64,000 nucleotides of DNA from Megaleporinus macrocephalus (taxonomy: Eukaryota > Chordata > Actinopteri > Characiformes > Anostomidae). The stretch spans positions 31,361,136-31,425,135 of the forward strand of contig CM038710.1 of NCBI GenBank assembly GCA_021613375.1. Direction: 5' to 3'. Each line of letters starts with the position of its first letter. Within the stretch, counting starts at the first letter, position 1. The translations under genes were made by a program, and so were the position numbers. Under the pieces are notes generated by a model. The model was not told where the DNA came from. It saw only the letters and a list, made by a program, of their open reading frames with translations, and did not search any database. Below are positions 36,263-48,829 of this stretch, in pieces.

Positions 36263-36383
36263 TATGCAGATATCATGGAACGTATGAAGGATTCTAGTAG
36301 GCTGTGACAACATACTGACAACACTGACAACTACGTTGGCACAATCCACTGAAATCCTTCATACGTTCCATTATATCTGCATA
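36263..36383. repeat. Hairpin-forming inverted repeat
   Basis: The left arm TATGCAGATATCATGG...GTATGAAGGA (36,263-36,291) pairs with TCCTTCATAC...TATATCTGCATA (36,355-36,383). The loop is about 63 bases. It lies between the tandem array and the MITE at 36.38 kb. It may be a small MITE of its own. Confidence 0.75.
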
Positions 36384-36629
36384 TCACCACTGTCCAAAGA
36401 AAAACATGTATCTCTGTTTTTGTCCATTTTTATCTTTTTACATCATTTGTACACAACAGCTTACATTGTGTACAAATTTCATGATGAATGGATCAATAGA
36501 AATGCTACAAAATAGCTTGAAAAAAAAATCTGGTTTAATTGACTTACATTAAAAGTAAAGAAAGTTTTTGTTCTTTCCTGTAAAGTTGCGATTTTGGAGA
36601 AACATGTTTTTCTTTTCGGCAGCGACAAT
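36383..36629. mobile_element. MITE family C (CTGTCCAAAGAAAAACATG termini)
   Basis: The left end CACTGTCCAAAGAAAAACATG is an inverted match to the right end CATGTTTTTCTTTTCGGCAGCG. The body phrases GAATGGATCAATAGAAATGC and TTGACTTACATTAAAAGTAAAG recur in the 62.4-kb copy. No coding capacity. The superfamily is not resolved because no convincing target duplication is seen. Confidence 0.8.
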
Positions 36630-36758
36630 ACAACTCCAGGGAATTTTGTATCGTTGTCCGCAGATAATCACAACACCATAAAACATAACAAAATGTTTCA
36701 TGTCCTCAGATAATGTCCCAACTTTCTGAGGAATTACACTCCGTTGTGTCATTGTGGG

Positions 36759-37352
36759 CAGTGCTTAATTTGTAAAACATCAGGTAATGGAACACTAAAG
36801 GTGGGGTGATCTGGCAAGTGCGCAGTAACGGAAGAGGTCCTGGAGCGCATAGACACAACAGTGTCCACAGATTCAAGTGTCCACCTTACATAGAAGCATT
36901 GTATGCAATAAGATAGACCTAGCCTTAATGACTACAGTATCAGCTGCAACCATAAAATGTCAGATATGCCTCTGCAGGAATAGTTTTTCCTAGAACATTG
37001 TGTCCTACAAATAAAACAAATTAAAAAGCTTTTCATGTTGTTTCTTTTTCATGTCTTACCTTCTAATTACTCAAATTACTCCACCATGCAGCCATTACGT
37101 CTACAGTCTCCAAACAATTTCATGATTTGCTCTGCTAGTCTGTGGCAGTTTAGTGTCCTGGCAAATCAGGTTCATTTGGGAGTTACACACAAACAACCAA
37201 CATTACTTATTTTATGTACATTTATTTTATAAATATCTGATAAAACTCACAGAGGTGCTGGATCCACATAAATAAGTTCCGGAACGCAGGTGCTCGAAAT
37301 ATGAGAGGTGCCGGGTCTTGTTCTGGCAAGATCCAGCACAAATTAAGCACTG
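36759..37352. mobile_element. Non-autonomous hAT, perfect TIRs and TSD
   Basis: Starts CAGTGCTTAATTTGT and ends ACAAATTAAGCACTG, perfect 15-base inverted repeats. Flanked by the exact octamer ATTGTGGG at 36,751-36,758 and 37,353-37,360. 594 bases, no transposase frame. The intact ends suggest a relatively recent insertion. It sits between abl2 and the F-BAR promoter. Confidence 0.93.
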
Positions 37353-37379
37353 ATTGTGGGCACCAAAACAGTACACAAC

Positions 37380-37965
37380 GGGCTTGTCTCAAAACCTAGT
37401 GAGCTCCTACATAGACAGCATTTTACGTCATAGTATGCACTCCCTACATACTGTCCCAATTCTTAGATACCTAAAACATGCTGTCTACTGAGGAACCTTA
37501 TTTAGGCCTGATTTTAAGGAAGCATCAGACAGTTCCTCAGCCGCTAAGACAATCCCATGATGCAACACAGGCAAATCTACGAGCAGTGAAGTTGTTTTAA
37601 AATGTAAGTTATTTTGATTCTCTCTGGAGTTTTAATGTGTTTCTGGTCATATAATCACACAAAACAGTATTTTATTATCAACTCTGTAACGAGTCCTTCA
37701 CCATTTTGCAGTTTTATACTCCAGCCATTAGCATTTATGCTAGCAGATTTTTAAGCCTCAGGCTATTGTTTTGGATGCCGGCCGGTAGCTTAGCAACCAG
37801 CTAAACCACCGGTCACGTGCTGCAGTAGGTGGAAATAAGCCGTGACGCAGTCTCTCTCTAACTAGAGCGTCTCAGTAATCTGTTTTATGAGGAGAGATGT
37901 AGGACAGAACGCTGCTACTTAAACAGTGCGTACTTAGACAGCTCACTATGTTTTGAGACACACCC
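37380..37965. mobile_element. MITE with GTCTCAAAACCTAGTGAGC termini
   Basis: The left end GGCTTGTCTCAAAACCTAGT pairs with the right end ACTATGTTTTGAGACACACC over about 27 bases. 586 bases, internal sequence unrecognised, no coding capacity. Confidence 0.8.
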
Positions 37966-39065
37966 AGCCTTCCAACTACAGGATAAAAAATACAAAGTGA
38001 ACAGATTCTGACAAAGAAACAGAGAGACATCGTTCCTTTTTAAAGTGGAAAGGGTCCCAAAAGTCACCAAATCTAGAAGCTTAGGCAGGGATATGCTTAT
38101 GAGCCCGTGACTCATGTTCATATAAAATTTTGGCAGTGAAAAGACACCCAAAACTATATCCCAGTAGCCGGAGTCTAAGCACACTCCTGAACAGACAGAG
38201 ACTGCTGCTATCAACATCATACATGTCGTATATGGATGACTGAAAAAGTGACACTGTTAAAAACATAGATGGAATGGTAGCCTACAGTTTACGATTATAC
38301 GATAGCCTACCTTCAACTAAACTGAATCCCTATACAAATCAGATATCTGCTCAACATCTGGTAGTACCATTCAAGTTCCCTAGCCTGGCCTCAGCTTTTA
38401 ATCCCTGGGTTAACGCGTGTCATGAAAAGACTGTTGTGATGATGTTGTGGACTTACTTGACACTTGCTAGCTTCTGGTGGAGTTTTTGGTGGAGTACAGC
38501 AGTACTCTCTAAAACTAGGCCAGCTAATGATAGAAGTGGTTAGTAGAGAGCAGCAGCCCTTTCTGTTCAAAAACAAGAATAACAAAAGACATTAAGCCTT
38601 TCCTTAGGACTTTCCATAGTGTTTTAAATTAACGGTTGGATGGCTCTCATCCTGCACACCTACGTCCCTGATTTAGGGTGACCAGATGTCCAGCCACCCT
38701 TTATCATGGGCATAGAATCTTGGTGTGCAGGATTTGTACAAGTCCCAGCATATGCTGTGTTTTGAGGCTGATATGTTGTCACACTGGTTAACCAGCTAAA
38801 CCAGAATTATACCAGCATAAACCAGCATGGAATGCATGCTCAGGGTGCAGGCCCATGTATTGGAGAGGGTATCACCTCGCCTTAATAAGTTATTCAGTTC
38901 TGTTAAACTTGATACCCTGACAGAATGGGACATGTTGCTTTCTACCCACCAACAAATAAAGAATGAATTTGTCTGAGATAAACATCACCATCTACATATT
39001 AACCAAAACCATTTCAGTCATAGTTTGTCGGCTGAAGATTCAGTGTAGTTGGCATCATTGTGTTG
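37966..39065. other. Intergenic DNA, minor repeats
   Basis: Near 38,785-38,835 are several ACCAGC-type units (AACCAGCTAAACCAG, ACCAGCATAAACCAGCATGG), a small decayed minisatellite. Otherwise nothing recognised. Confidence 0.4.
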
Positions 39066-39460
39066 TGAGGTTTAGTCAAGTTTATTTGTATAGCGTGTTT
39101 TACCACGATGTTGTCACAAATCAGCTTTACAGGAGTTTGAAAGCATGAAAACAAAGTCACAACACACTATCCACTGGAAAAACTCCCGCAACTGGAGGAA
39201 GAAACCCTGGGAGAAACCAGACTCACAAGGGGAGACCCATCCTCCTCTGGTCGAACAGTATTTACAGTTTATTAAACTAAAGCTGAGTCTGAAGGTAAGA
39301 GCTTCAGAAGCTGCACAGGTGCTGCTTCAGGATGATACAGCGATGCAGTCAAGGATGTAGCAAATGGCATGAATGTGGAGAGGAGAACTGGTTGGTGCCA
39401 GGTGACAGGAGGGTCCTGGTGGTCAGTCCTCTTAACAGTATTCGGCAGGACATGAGGGCA
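39066..39460 (+). mobile_element. Common fish interspersed repeat (TTTATTTGTATAGCG)
   Basis: AGTCAAGTTTATTTGTATAG, CACAAATCAGCTTTACAG, AACTGGAGGAAGAAACC and GGGGAGACCCATCCTCCTCT occur in the order seen in a very abundant teleost repeat. Boundaries are approximate. Confidence 0.75.
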
Positions 39461-40170
39461 GTTATTACCTCAGAAAGAGAAAAAGAAAAACAAAGTTCTG
39501 GTTTGGGTTAGGACAGAGGATGAGAAGCGTTTCGGAGTGTAGCTGGCGATTATAAACTGAATTAACTAAAAAGGTTAAAACCGAAACTCCTGCTGATGAA
39601 TAACACACTACTCTATTCTTGTTGTTTTCCATTCTATCATAATATGGTGCATCTGAATTTTGTGCCATTATATCAAGTCTGTCTGGATTCGTCTTGTAAT
39701 AGTTTTTGTCACAGTTTTCAGAGCAGCATTGATATTTTCATGTAAGGAAACTACAATACTGACTCACTGATTCCAAGAAACTTGTAGTTTATCATGTTTT
39801 AAAGGCGACAGTGTGTTTGTTGGTCAGTTCCTGTTGTCCTTTGTTCTGCTGTTGAATGTGCAAGAGTTTACGTGTGTTATATGAAACATGGTCACCCTCA
39901 ATGGCCCTTCTGAGTCAGATTGGTCTAAAAGGTGGACTCAGTGGCATGAACAGTTTCTCAAATTAGCCTAAAGAAATCTGAATGGACGGTTATTACTTGG
40001 TGATCAAGAAATGTTATAATATGCTTTAGATTAAACATAGTAAAGTGAAAGAGCCACTGATACTGTCCCAGTGAAGTGCAATACCATAATACTACATTCC
40101 TTTCATACGTCTGCGCTTTACTACTACAACATTCATAAGCACTGTTGCAGTAAACCATATGTTCTGAATG
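39461..40170. other. Intergenic DNA, nothing recognised
   Basis: No exon or named repeat seen. Confidence 0.4.
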
Positions 40171-41256
40171 TTAAAGCTGCAACGTACAACCTGTCCAATT
40201 CAGACTCCAAACAGTAGGGGGCAGCATACTACCAGTCATGATCCCCACCTCTATTATAAGAAAAGCACAGTCCCTCTTCCTCAGTGTTAGCGTTAACAGC
40301 TGTTTACTTAGCAGTCTAGAAGAATGTATAGCGAGCTCTGCATCAAACTTCATCCCTTTATTTAACCAAGAGCATCTTCAGCTGGTTCCAATTTGTTTTG
40401 CTTCTATTTATATCACTTTTGTTTGCTGCTGAAAGTGGAAGTCGATATAAATGGTCGCTTGCCAACAGCGTCAACCCCTCTTTCATTTGCTACCTGTTCT
40501 TAAATTAGATAATCGGGAGCAACACAACTGTCGAGTGATACTAAAACGCCATTGGGGTAGTGCTACTACGTTGGACTGATAAAGGACAACACTACAGTGA
40601 CTGATTATCATCTCTAGTGGTACAAAGTGGTACTACAAGAAAGGCGCTGTGGATTTCCTGCAAGCTCGCAGAGTTTGTAGACGTCTCCGCAACACTATAC
40701 ACAAACGTCTTTAACACACCGTCAAAACCTTTCACGTCCCGTTGATATTTTTAGTTAATGTTTAAATGTTTTAAACTAAAATTAGGTCAATTATGAAATC
40801 GTAGATTAGCAAAACGTGCATCCATGCGTTGCAATGATGGCCACGCCTACTGAAGGCACGGATTTATCTGTGTGCATCTAAAGTTGTGGGAGTATTTCAC
40901 ACAGAAACACAGATTTTTAAATTATTAACATGTAAAGCGGTATATTGTCACCACCCTCACACTTCTCTGCATCAGCTCTGTTTACATGGTTGCTGAGCAA
41001 CACGTCCAGTAGAGGGCAGTCTGGATTAAATCAAACATGGCAGCGGTGGATGGGCTCCATGCGTATCTGTATTTAACGTTGAGCATAAATGAGACTGTAA
41101 CATGTTTCGTTCAGTAGTCTCACTTGACTACGCATTGCTCAAAAATTAGTAAGTAGATTAAATTGACTAATCGAAAAAAGAACTGTTAGATTAATCGATT
41201 ATGAAATGAATCGTTAGGTGCAGTCCTACTAAAAATCTTACATATTGCTTCTTTAA
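40171..41256. mobile_element. Family D element with TTAAAG...CTTTAA ends
   Basis: The left end TTAAAGCTGCAACGTACAAC is roughly inverse to the right end TACATATTGCTTCTTTAA. The phrase CAGTAGGGGGCAGC near the left and AGTAGAGGGCAGTCTGG near 41,010 are frequent in fish repeats. A partial relative is at 31.0 kb. There is no coding capacity and no clear target duplication. Confidence 0.6.
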
Positions 41257-42309
41257 TGTGTCACGTGTTAATGTCATGTAAGTGCAATAATATACAATCT
41301 GAATGTACAGTGTATGAAAATCCTGACTCGGGCAGTTCTAGAGTAAATAAATCAATACGGCACCAAAGTAAGTTTCAACCCATTTTAATTATTTACATCA
41401 AGTGTAACACTGAGGGAGCACTTCACAGTAATATACTATTAAAAGTGAGCTTTAAATTAGAATCACACAAAATATACTTTTTACATAACAGAAAAATACT
41501 GTTAATTTGTCAACCTCTGCCCTTTTTTTAAATCCCTGTTAAAATTCACATATTCAAAATTAAGAGTGTTCCGTTTGTCATTGCACTTGTAGGACTGCAG
41601 AGGTGGCCTTTGGTATATAAAATCTACATAAAAAAAAAATCTACAAACTAAAAACCTCACCATACAAAAGAATCTTCAAGAACGTGTGATTTCCAGGATT
41701 CAGTATTAAAAAAACAAAAACAAAACATAAATAAAAACAAAAATAAATTAAAAAGACAGTGTCAAAAATAAAAAGCGAGTGAAATGGAGCGACTGTTTAG
41801 TGAAGTGTTAGAGTACATGTACTGACAAAGCAGGATGTCTAATACATACTGTTAAGATGGCTTTGAATGTAGTGAAGAAAAACAACCGGAGAGGGGAAAT
41901 TCTGTTTTACCGTTTTGCCAATAGAAAAAGAAATAAAAAAAAATAATAAAATAAAATAAAGGAAATGATGACACGTTTGTCCAGCTGGCAGCTCATAATA
42001 CACATACAATGAAGATACCAAACTAGACAAAAGGCCAAATGAAAAGAGAAACTCAAACTCAACTGCACGGTCGTCTTATAGTCTTACCGTAATTAATTGG
42101 GAAAATAAACCAATCAGTAATTAAACAGGGGCAATTAAACATAAAGCACTTTGCCATCTGACTGGCTCATTTGCGAAACGCTCCCTGAAAATCATGCAAA
42201 AATAGGGTAATCCTATCTGTTGTCTTCGACCTTTTCCCCCTCCGTAGCATAAAACGTAGACTAGTTACTATAGAGCTCTAGCTGTTTCAATACTCTGGAC
42301 CTCTGTTTA

Positions 42310-44959
42310 TAGTTTACATACATTTATTTTGGAAAAGCAACATTTCTGCTCACCATCAGCATGACATAACTCCAATAAAATCTAACCGATGAACCGACCC
42401 CACCAGCATCAGAACCATAACAGGCTTAAAGGTCCATCCTTCTGATATACAGGACAAAACATTGCACATATTTCTCTTCAAGTTGGACGTCTCATGAGCC
42501 CTGTTACTGAAAAGAATAACCACTCCTCTTCGCCCTCTACATAATAGATTTAAAGATTTCTGGATTTCAACCATAACATTTCTTTCAAAAGGCACCATGA
42601 AATCTGGGGGATGCGAGTATGGCAGAGTAAACGGCCAAACCGAGCTTGAACTGGAGTTGTTCTTTTCTAGAAGTGGAGAAAATCCACTGCTCCCTAAGAT
42701 ACGCACATTTTGTTCTGCTACAAATAGACTGAAGTTCAGAGATGAATGATAAGACACAACAACAACACACTTCCATATTACATCTCATAGATGATCTAAG
42801 GCAAGGCCGTCAACATCTATGCTTTAAAATGACATCCAGTGTAAAAAGTAGAAAACAAAATCAAAAGGAACATCATGTTAATGATATTGCAAGGCTTCGG
42901 ACAAACGTTCTTTCTTACATGGTCAAGGTACAGAAGACGAGAACGAGAAGAGAGAGACGAAAAGAAATTGCACCCTGTTTTGTAGAGCATTTAGAATCTT
43001 ATTCGAAGAAACTCTTATGGATTATATGTTTTGGAAAGGGTGAAACTGATTCAATCGCTTACTTGGAACGCTGGCTTTTCAGTAATTTCAGGGACAGACC
43101 AAGGCATACACAGTAGCACAACATTCTTGTCTTTGTCAGATGGATACATTCATGTTGTAAACGCTCAGATGGGGACCTTTGTTTTCATCTCGACACTTCC
43201 TGTCAGGAACAATATCCTTCTGCTTACCCAACCACTGGAGGACTTTTCACAAACAATATCTAAACAAACATGACCTTCAACGCTGTTTTTTTTTTTTCTG
43301 TGGGCAAGGAAGTAAATGCACATTTATATCTACAACAACATAAAAACAAATCCTGTGCTTTTAATAAAAAATAATTTAAAAATTCAAGTTTACATGAAAA
43401 CATTCTAAGGTTAAAAAAAAATAAAAATAAAGTACAAACATGTAGAAATCAATGTGCTATAGAAATGGCAGTTTGCGGTGTCGCTTCAATCGAGCTATAT
43501 TGCCGTTAGGTTGCGTTTTCCACGTTCTTCTGCAGCCAGTGTCCAGTCACAGTGGGAATACACAGTGTCCAAACTTGTGCCTGCGTTCCATCTGGACAAA
43601 CACAAAGCTGTTAATAAGGCCCACGCTTCACTGACCCAACATTCTTCAATAAACAACCCGCTTATTGAGTCGAGGTGCCAAAAGACGGAAGCCGTTGATC
43701 AATAGTCCCATGCATTGGATGATTTGGGCATAAATATGGATAATGATTGTTAAGTGATACGAAAATACCCTGATATGAAAATACAACACGTTCTCCATGC
43801 CTGCGTAACCATAGCGACTACGTATCTGCCAGTTTTAGCGATGTGCAGCTGTTATTGTTACTGAAACGATCTACTATTCTTAGTGTGCCTACTTGATTCT
43901 CCTCATTCACAGTTTGGCTCGTCAACCCCTCAACATTCTCTAGTCAAAGTTGCGTCTATTGAATAAATGTTTGGTCAGTTTTTCCAACATGAGAATGATT
44001 CTGATGCTGTGGAGAACAACTGAAACCGTTGAATTCTCCACTGAAAGACCACAACGGACAGAAAATTCCAGTAATCTTGAAAGGTCACTTAACTAAAATG
44101 GGCCATATCGCTTTTTCAGCATGTCCAGTCAAAATTGAACGTTCCTTTCCAAATGGGTAAATGGCACTAATACCACCAACTCCTCATAAAACGTTTGCGA
44201 AAGCATCTATGAAACAAAATCAACCGTGATACTGTCTGCATGATAAACGCATTCATGTTGAAGGCTCAGTACTGCTAGGTTTATTAACTGAAGGGTGGAC
44301 GCTGAGCCTACACAGTTCATGCCTGATCTACTCCTACCGAGTGTATCTGTTGTATATTGAGACAGAGACAATATCCAGTTATCGTATTGTGAGTAAACTG
44401 TTTGGTGTGAGTCACGACGGTCTAATGTCGTGGTACAGTTGTGTGAAATAGACCGGAGAATGGGTTTTAATTACTTTTTTTCAAAGTTGTCACAAGATAA
44501 GTAGATAAGCCTACGCAAAAAGGAACTGCGACCATAAAGCAGGGGTGTCCAATCTCATCCACAAAGAGCCAGCGTAGCTGGAGCACACCTGATCCCTCTC
44601 GTACAAATCAGTTCGTCTCAGTCTTCCAACAAGTGATCGTGTGTGCTTCTGCTTTGTTGGAATGCAAACCTGCAGCGACGTCAACTCTTTGGAGAAGACT
44701 GGATAATGCACACGCCTGCCGCCTTTGTTTTTGGATAATAAGCTTATATAGAAGTGTAAAACTCTGTTCCCAACTGGCAATTTCAAAGAGAAACTTAACT
44801 GTAAACAATGAAGGATAGAGACCATCTGTAGTGATTTTACTGAGGTACTTATGCTCTGTCGCCAATCGTTTAAAACACATAAAAAAAAAAAAGATACAAC
44901 ACCAAAAACTTGGAAGTCTTGAGGGGCAGGTTGCGGGGAGAGATGTGTGGACCCACCAG
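42310..44959 (-). other. abl2: Probable 3' UTR of abl2
   Basis: Sequence after the abl2 stop is AT-rich, U-rich on the transcript strand, and largely repeat-free, except for a small GGGGTGTCCAATC-type repeat remnant at about 44,537-44,610. Candidate AATAAA signals on the minus strand are at 44,280-44,285 and 42,323-42,328; I chose the latter for this range. ABL2 transcripts in mammals have multi-kilobase 3' UTRs, so a long one is expected. The true end is not determined. Confidence 0.4.
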
Positions 44960-46692
44960 CTACCTCTGCACCACATCGCTGATCTCTTTTATACAAGAGT
45001 GCAAGTTGTCCAGGGCGGGGCTCGTCCCAGCGCCGCCCACACCCCCTCCCCCACCAGTAGAAGAAGCCCGCAGTTCCTGTAGACTCAGTTCCAGCTTGCC
45101 CACGGCCTCGCGGAAGGCGAACTTGTTCCGCGTCTGCGGGATGCAGTCTACGTAGCCCGAGCAGTAGTCGAGCAGTTGGTGGCCAGCGTCGAGGACCTGG
45201 CTGCTGGAGGAGGGTTCAGTGCTGCTATGGAGAGCGTTGCTCAGGCACTCGGCGCACTCCAACAGGGCTTCCTTGCTGACCTTCTCCAGGGGCACGCGTT
45301 CCGCCTGCTGCCGAGTCCGTCTCAGCGTCAGCTTGGAGGAGGCGGGAACCGAACCCCCAGAGGCACCGTTGGCCATCTTGGTCGGGGCAGTTGTAGCCGT
45401 GCTCCCGGAGGAGCCAGAGAGCACTGGAGGCACTTGCGGTGGTGGAATGCACGGTCGTGCCCCTCCTGCCCCTCTCCCTGGCCTTTTGACGCCATCTCCA
45501 TTCATCTCCAGACCGCTGGCGACTTCTTCAGCCCCATCCGCGCTGTACGCGTGCTGGAGGGAACGTAGCAGTGTGGGCGGAGGAGGAGGGGCGCACTTGG
45601 GCTTGACAAGTCGTGGCCGGTCGCGGTCACCGCTGCTATCAGCCAGCAGCTTGAAACGGTTGCCCTGAGAGTCCACCCCAACCAAGTGCACGTCAGCCGG
45701 GCTGTGCTTCAGGGTCGGCGAGATCAGAACTGGGACTTTGTGGTTGTGGGGACCCATTTGGGATCCTGCTGTGGACGTTTTCGATGGCGAAGGCCAACCT
45801 AGCCTGTCGTCCTGCCCATCTCTACCCCGGCAAACGTCTGCCTCGGCCTCGCCCCCTACCCCGGGCGCCCTGACCCCTCCTGATGCACCGCGGGGCAGGA
45901 GCTTGGCTTTGGGCCTGTCCCTGATCTGTGCGGTGCCCTCATCCAGCTTCTTCAGCAGGGCGTCCGGAGGTCGAGTGGCACCGTTCTCAGGCTGTGAAGC
46001 GGTGGAGGCCGTGCGCTCCAATGTCGGTTTGCTGCGGTTCCTGGGTAACGTTAGAGCCATGCGCTCCAAATCTGGGAGGCCAGCAGACATGGAGGACGTC
46101 GAGTTAGACCGAGGGAAAGGCTTGGATTGACTGCCAGAATCATCACTTGCAGAGGGCTTCCCAGTTCGTAATCCCAGGGTCTTTTTAATAAGGCGGGGGG
46201 TGAAGAAGCCTGCCAGGCCCGCCCAGCTACTGCTGCTGCCGCCCACCTGCGAGGAGCTGCCTCCAGAGGAGTTTGACCCCGAGGGTTTCTGTCCAAACGT
46301 GGCACCGCAGCAGCGTGACTGGACATGGTTCCCTTCGCCATGAGACGGAGAGAAGCCCAGGCCGTCCGTCTGGGTTAGTGGGGGAGGAGCGCTGAAGCTG
46401 GCTGCAGGGTCATACTTTTTGTGTGACTGCGTGTCCATGTCTCGGAAGGAGTTGCTCCTCTCCGGGGGCATGGGGGGATTGTGCTGAGGCTGAAACGAGG
46501 AAGAGGACGACGATGACGACATGGACTTCTTCTTCATAAAGGAGCTGAAGAACCCGGCTTTGCGGTCGCGAGTGAAGCTGGCGTCCAGTGGGTCATCGAG
46601 CAGGCTGGACGGAGATTTGTCTCTCTGTTTGCGGGGAAGAGCGGGAGAGCTGCTAGAACGACCATCACCCACCAGCAGGGACGCAGCAAGGC
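44960..46692 (-). CDS. abl2: abl2 last coding exon: PxxP region and F-actin-binding domain
   Basis: Acceptor TTGTGTTTAG|GC in phase 1, 576 residues, stop TAG at 44,960-44,962. Seen in order: SSPALPRKQRDKSPSSLL (conserved SH3-binding PxxP and basic stretch), FFSSFMKKK, FTPRLIKKTLGLR, KPFPRSNSTSSM, HNHKVPVLISPTLKHSPAD, KPKCAPPPPP, then the four-helix F-actin-binding domain in the last about 106 residues ending EISDVVQR. KLELSLQEL keeps the hydrophobic spacing of the ABL nuclear export signal. VVQR and LELSLQEL match ABL2 rather than ABL1 (IVQR, LENNLREL). Gly/Ser-rich runs near residues 715-730 and 1,115-1,130 of the 1,148-residue model look lineage-specific. This half of the protein bundles actin and scaffolds Abi, Crk and Nck partners. 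Confidence 0.97.
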
Positions 46693-47297
46693 CTAAACAC
46701 AAGACAACACAGCTACAGTCAAGGAACATCAACGGGGCCACAGACTGGGTTTCAACAGAGCAATCTTATTGAGGGACATCATACAGGCCTGCATTATTGC
46801 TAAGTGAAGTATTAATACTTTCAAATTCATACTATAGTATAGTACTTAAGTTTATTTGGTTTGATCATATCAAGGGAGTCCCAATCCAGAATTTCAGCTA
46901 GTGTCCTTTTTTCCTCTCTATAGTTCTACTCTTATAATGTGGAGGGGTTCTGCACCACTATTTATTAGTATCATATTTAATATTTTATATAAAAACAGCT
47001 GCTAAAATCGGTTACTAAACAGTTAAGACTTATAAAAAACTGACCAGGGGTTGGGGCAGTGAGAAAGATGGTGGAATGAGAGGATGTCATGCTGAAACTA
47101 TGTTTTTATACAAGACCATGTACGGTTATGAACAGTTATGAAGTATATTGTTGCGGTCATAACAAAACCTTACACCTCTTCAAAACAATGCCTATAAATG
47201 TCTTCTTTATATTGAACATTATTCTAGTAAACCCAGTGAACATGTATTCCTTTTGGACCACCATAATTAGTAAGTTGTAGGGTCGCTGCACTGCTGC

Positions 47298-47299
<2 letters not shown>

Positions 47300-47360
<61 letters not shown>
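47300..47360. repeat. (TA)n followed by poly-T
   Basis: About 21 TA units then an 18-base T run inside abl2 intron 10. Confidence 0.9.
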
Positions 47361-48020
47361 ATGACAGCAACAATATAAAGGATGGACATTAAGGCCATAT
47401 AGGTCATTTACTTCATACTGATCGGTGGTTCCTACTGATAGAATGTTGGAAAAGGCTATAAAACAATTGGAGCTGTTTAAGAAAAGGTAAGTAAGATGAT
47501 GACTTTAGATGTAAATTGTTTTATTTGAAATGAAACGCAAGGCCATGCAATGAGTGATGGATATTTCATTGAAGTATAAACACATGCCTTCAATTAAAAA
47601 AAACTATATAAATAAAATAAATAAAGTTAAAAACACATCAATCAACTCTACACATGTCAGAGGTTACATTGATTTTAATCAAACACACAGGGAAACATGC
47701 TGGTGTATATGTGGGTGGGAGTGATGGGTGCTTTTGCAGACTTGTTTAGTCATGTGCAACAAAAGAGGACAATAAAGCAAAGAGACTACTGTACAATTAA
47801 AGTGACAGAAAGAAAGAAAACTGAAAATCATTATATGCAAAATGTACATCAGCTGGTATAGTGAACCAAGCTCTGATTTCTGATTCAGGTTCATTATACT
47901 TTCTTTTCATGGATAAACTCGAAAGGACAGTTTTCTAAACATGGACTTAGTCATGAACTAAACAGAGATACCCAATGGTCGCTCACCATTAATTATTTTT
48001 AATCTAGGTTTAAACATAAC

Positions 48021-48222
48021 ATCACTGTCCAAAGAAAAACATGCATCATCAAAAAAGTAAATGTAAAGAGGTTTTATTCCAAATCATTCTGGAGCATTTC
48101 TATTGGTCCACTCATCATAAAACATTCACATGATATAAAGAGCAGCAGTCGTATTCAAATGATTTAGAAAAATAAATACTGACAAAAAAAAGAGAGATAC
48201 ATGTTTTCCTTTGGACAGCGAT
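48021..48222. mobile_element. MITE family C in abl2 intron 10
   Basis: ATCACTGTCCAAAGAAAAAC at the left and GTTTTCCTTTGGACAGCGAT at the right are near-perfect inverted repeats. The body contains CATTTCTATTGGTCCACTCA, the reverse complement of the 62.4-kb body, so this copy is inverted relative to it. Confidence 0.85.
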
Positions 48223-48460
48223 GATAATGTGGATCTAAGAACCCAAACCTAAAAATACCATCATAGTTCTAGACAGTGAGACAGTGAAACAACTGTAGTA
48301 CTGTAGTAATGTTACACATTAAAGTACTTTTCATGTATAATGCAAACATAATACAAAATAAGTATTTACATACTTTAGTGTGTAGATAAGTTTCCCCATA
48401 ACACTGTACCCTAAAATACTGCTGATATACATAAAACCATATATATTTGCACCTATGCCC

Positions 48461-48462
<2 letters not shown>

Positions 48463-48539
<77 letters not shown>

Positions 48540-48650
48540 TACATACACACACACGTATGTACATATATATACGGTTATATATGTACATACGTGTGTGTGT
48601 GTGTGTATGATGTATGTATGTATGTATGTATGTATGTATGTATGTATACG
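48463..48650. repeat. Compound (TA)/(CA)/(GTAT) microsatellite with palindrome
   Basis: TA run to 48,524, CA run, then a palindrome at about 48,547-48,598 (arms ACACGTATGTACATATATA and its complement around a TACGGT centre), then GT and GTAT tetramers. Near-identical text GATATACATAAAACCATA flanks it at 48,424 and 48,656. Confidence 0.9.
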
Positions 48651-48829
48651 TGTATTGATATACATAAAACCATAAATATGTGCATATGCAATACCTATGC
48701 CTGCGTTTATATATATGTATATGTGTATGTGTGTGTGTGTTTGTGTGGTGCTTTAGTCTAAGAGAAACACCACTCCCATTCTCTTGAGTCTGCGCTGGAC
48801 TCGTGTGTAGCAGAGCCAATCCGAAGTAC

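Larger units (their letters stand above)
46693..48829 (-). other. abl2: abl2 intron 10
   Basis: 2.1-kb intron bounded by GTACTT and TTTAG. It holds a TA run at about 47,300-47,342 with an adjoining T run, a family C MITE at 48,021-48,222, and the compound microsatellite at 48,463-48,650. No further exon seen. Confidence 0.85.

Noticed and set aside
45176..46341. Plus-strand and off-frame ORFs of 75-149 codons over the abl2 last exon
   Set aside because: They are shadows of the GC-rich abl2 coding exon; the minus frame carries the recognisable domains.
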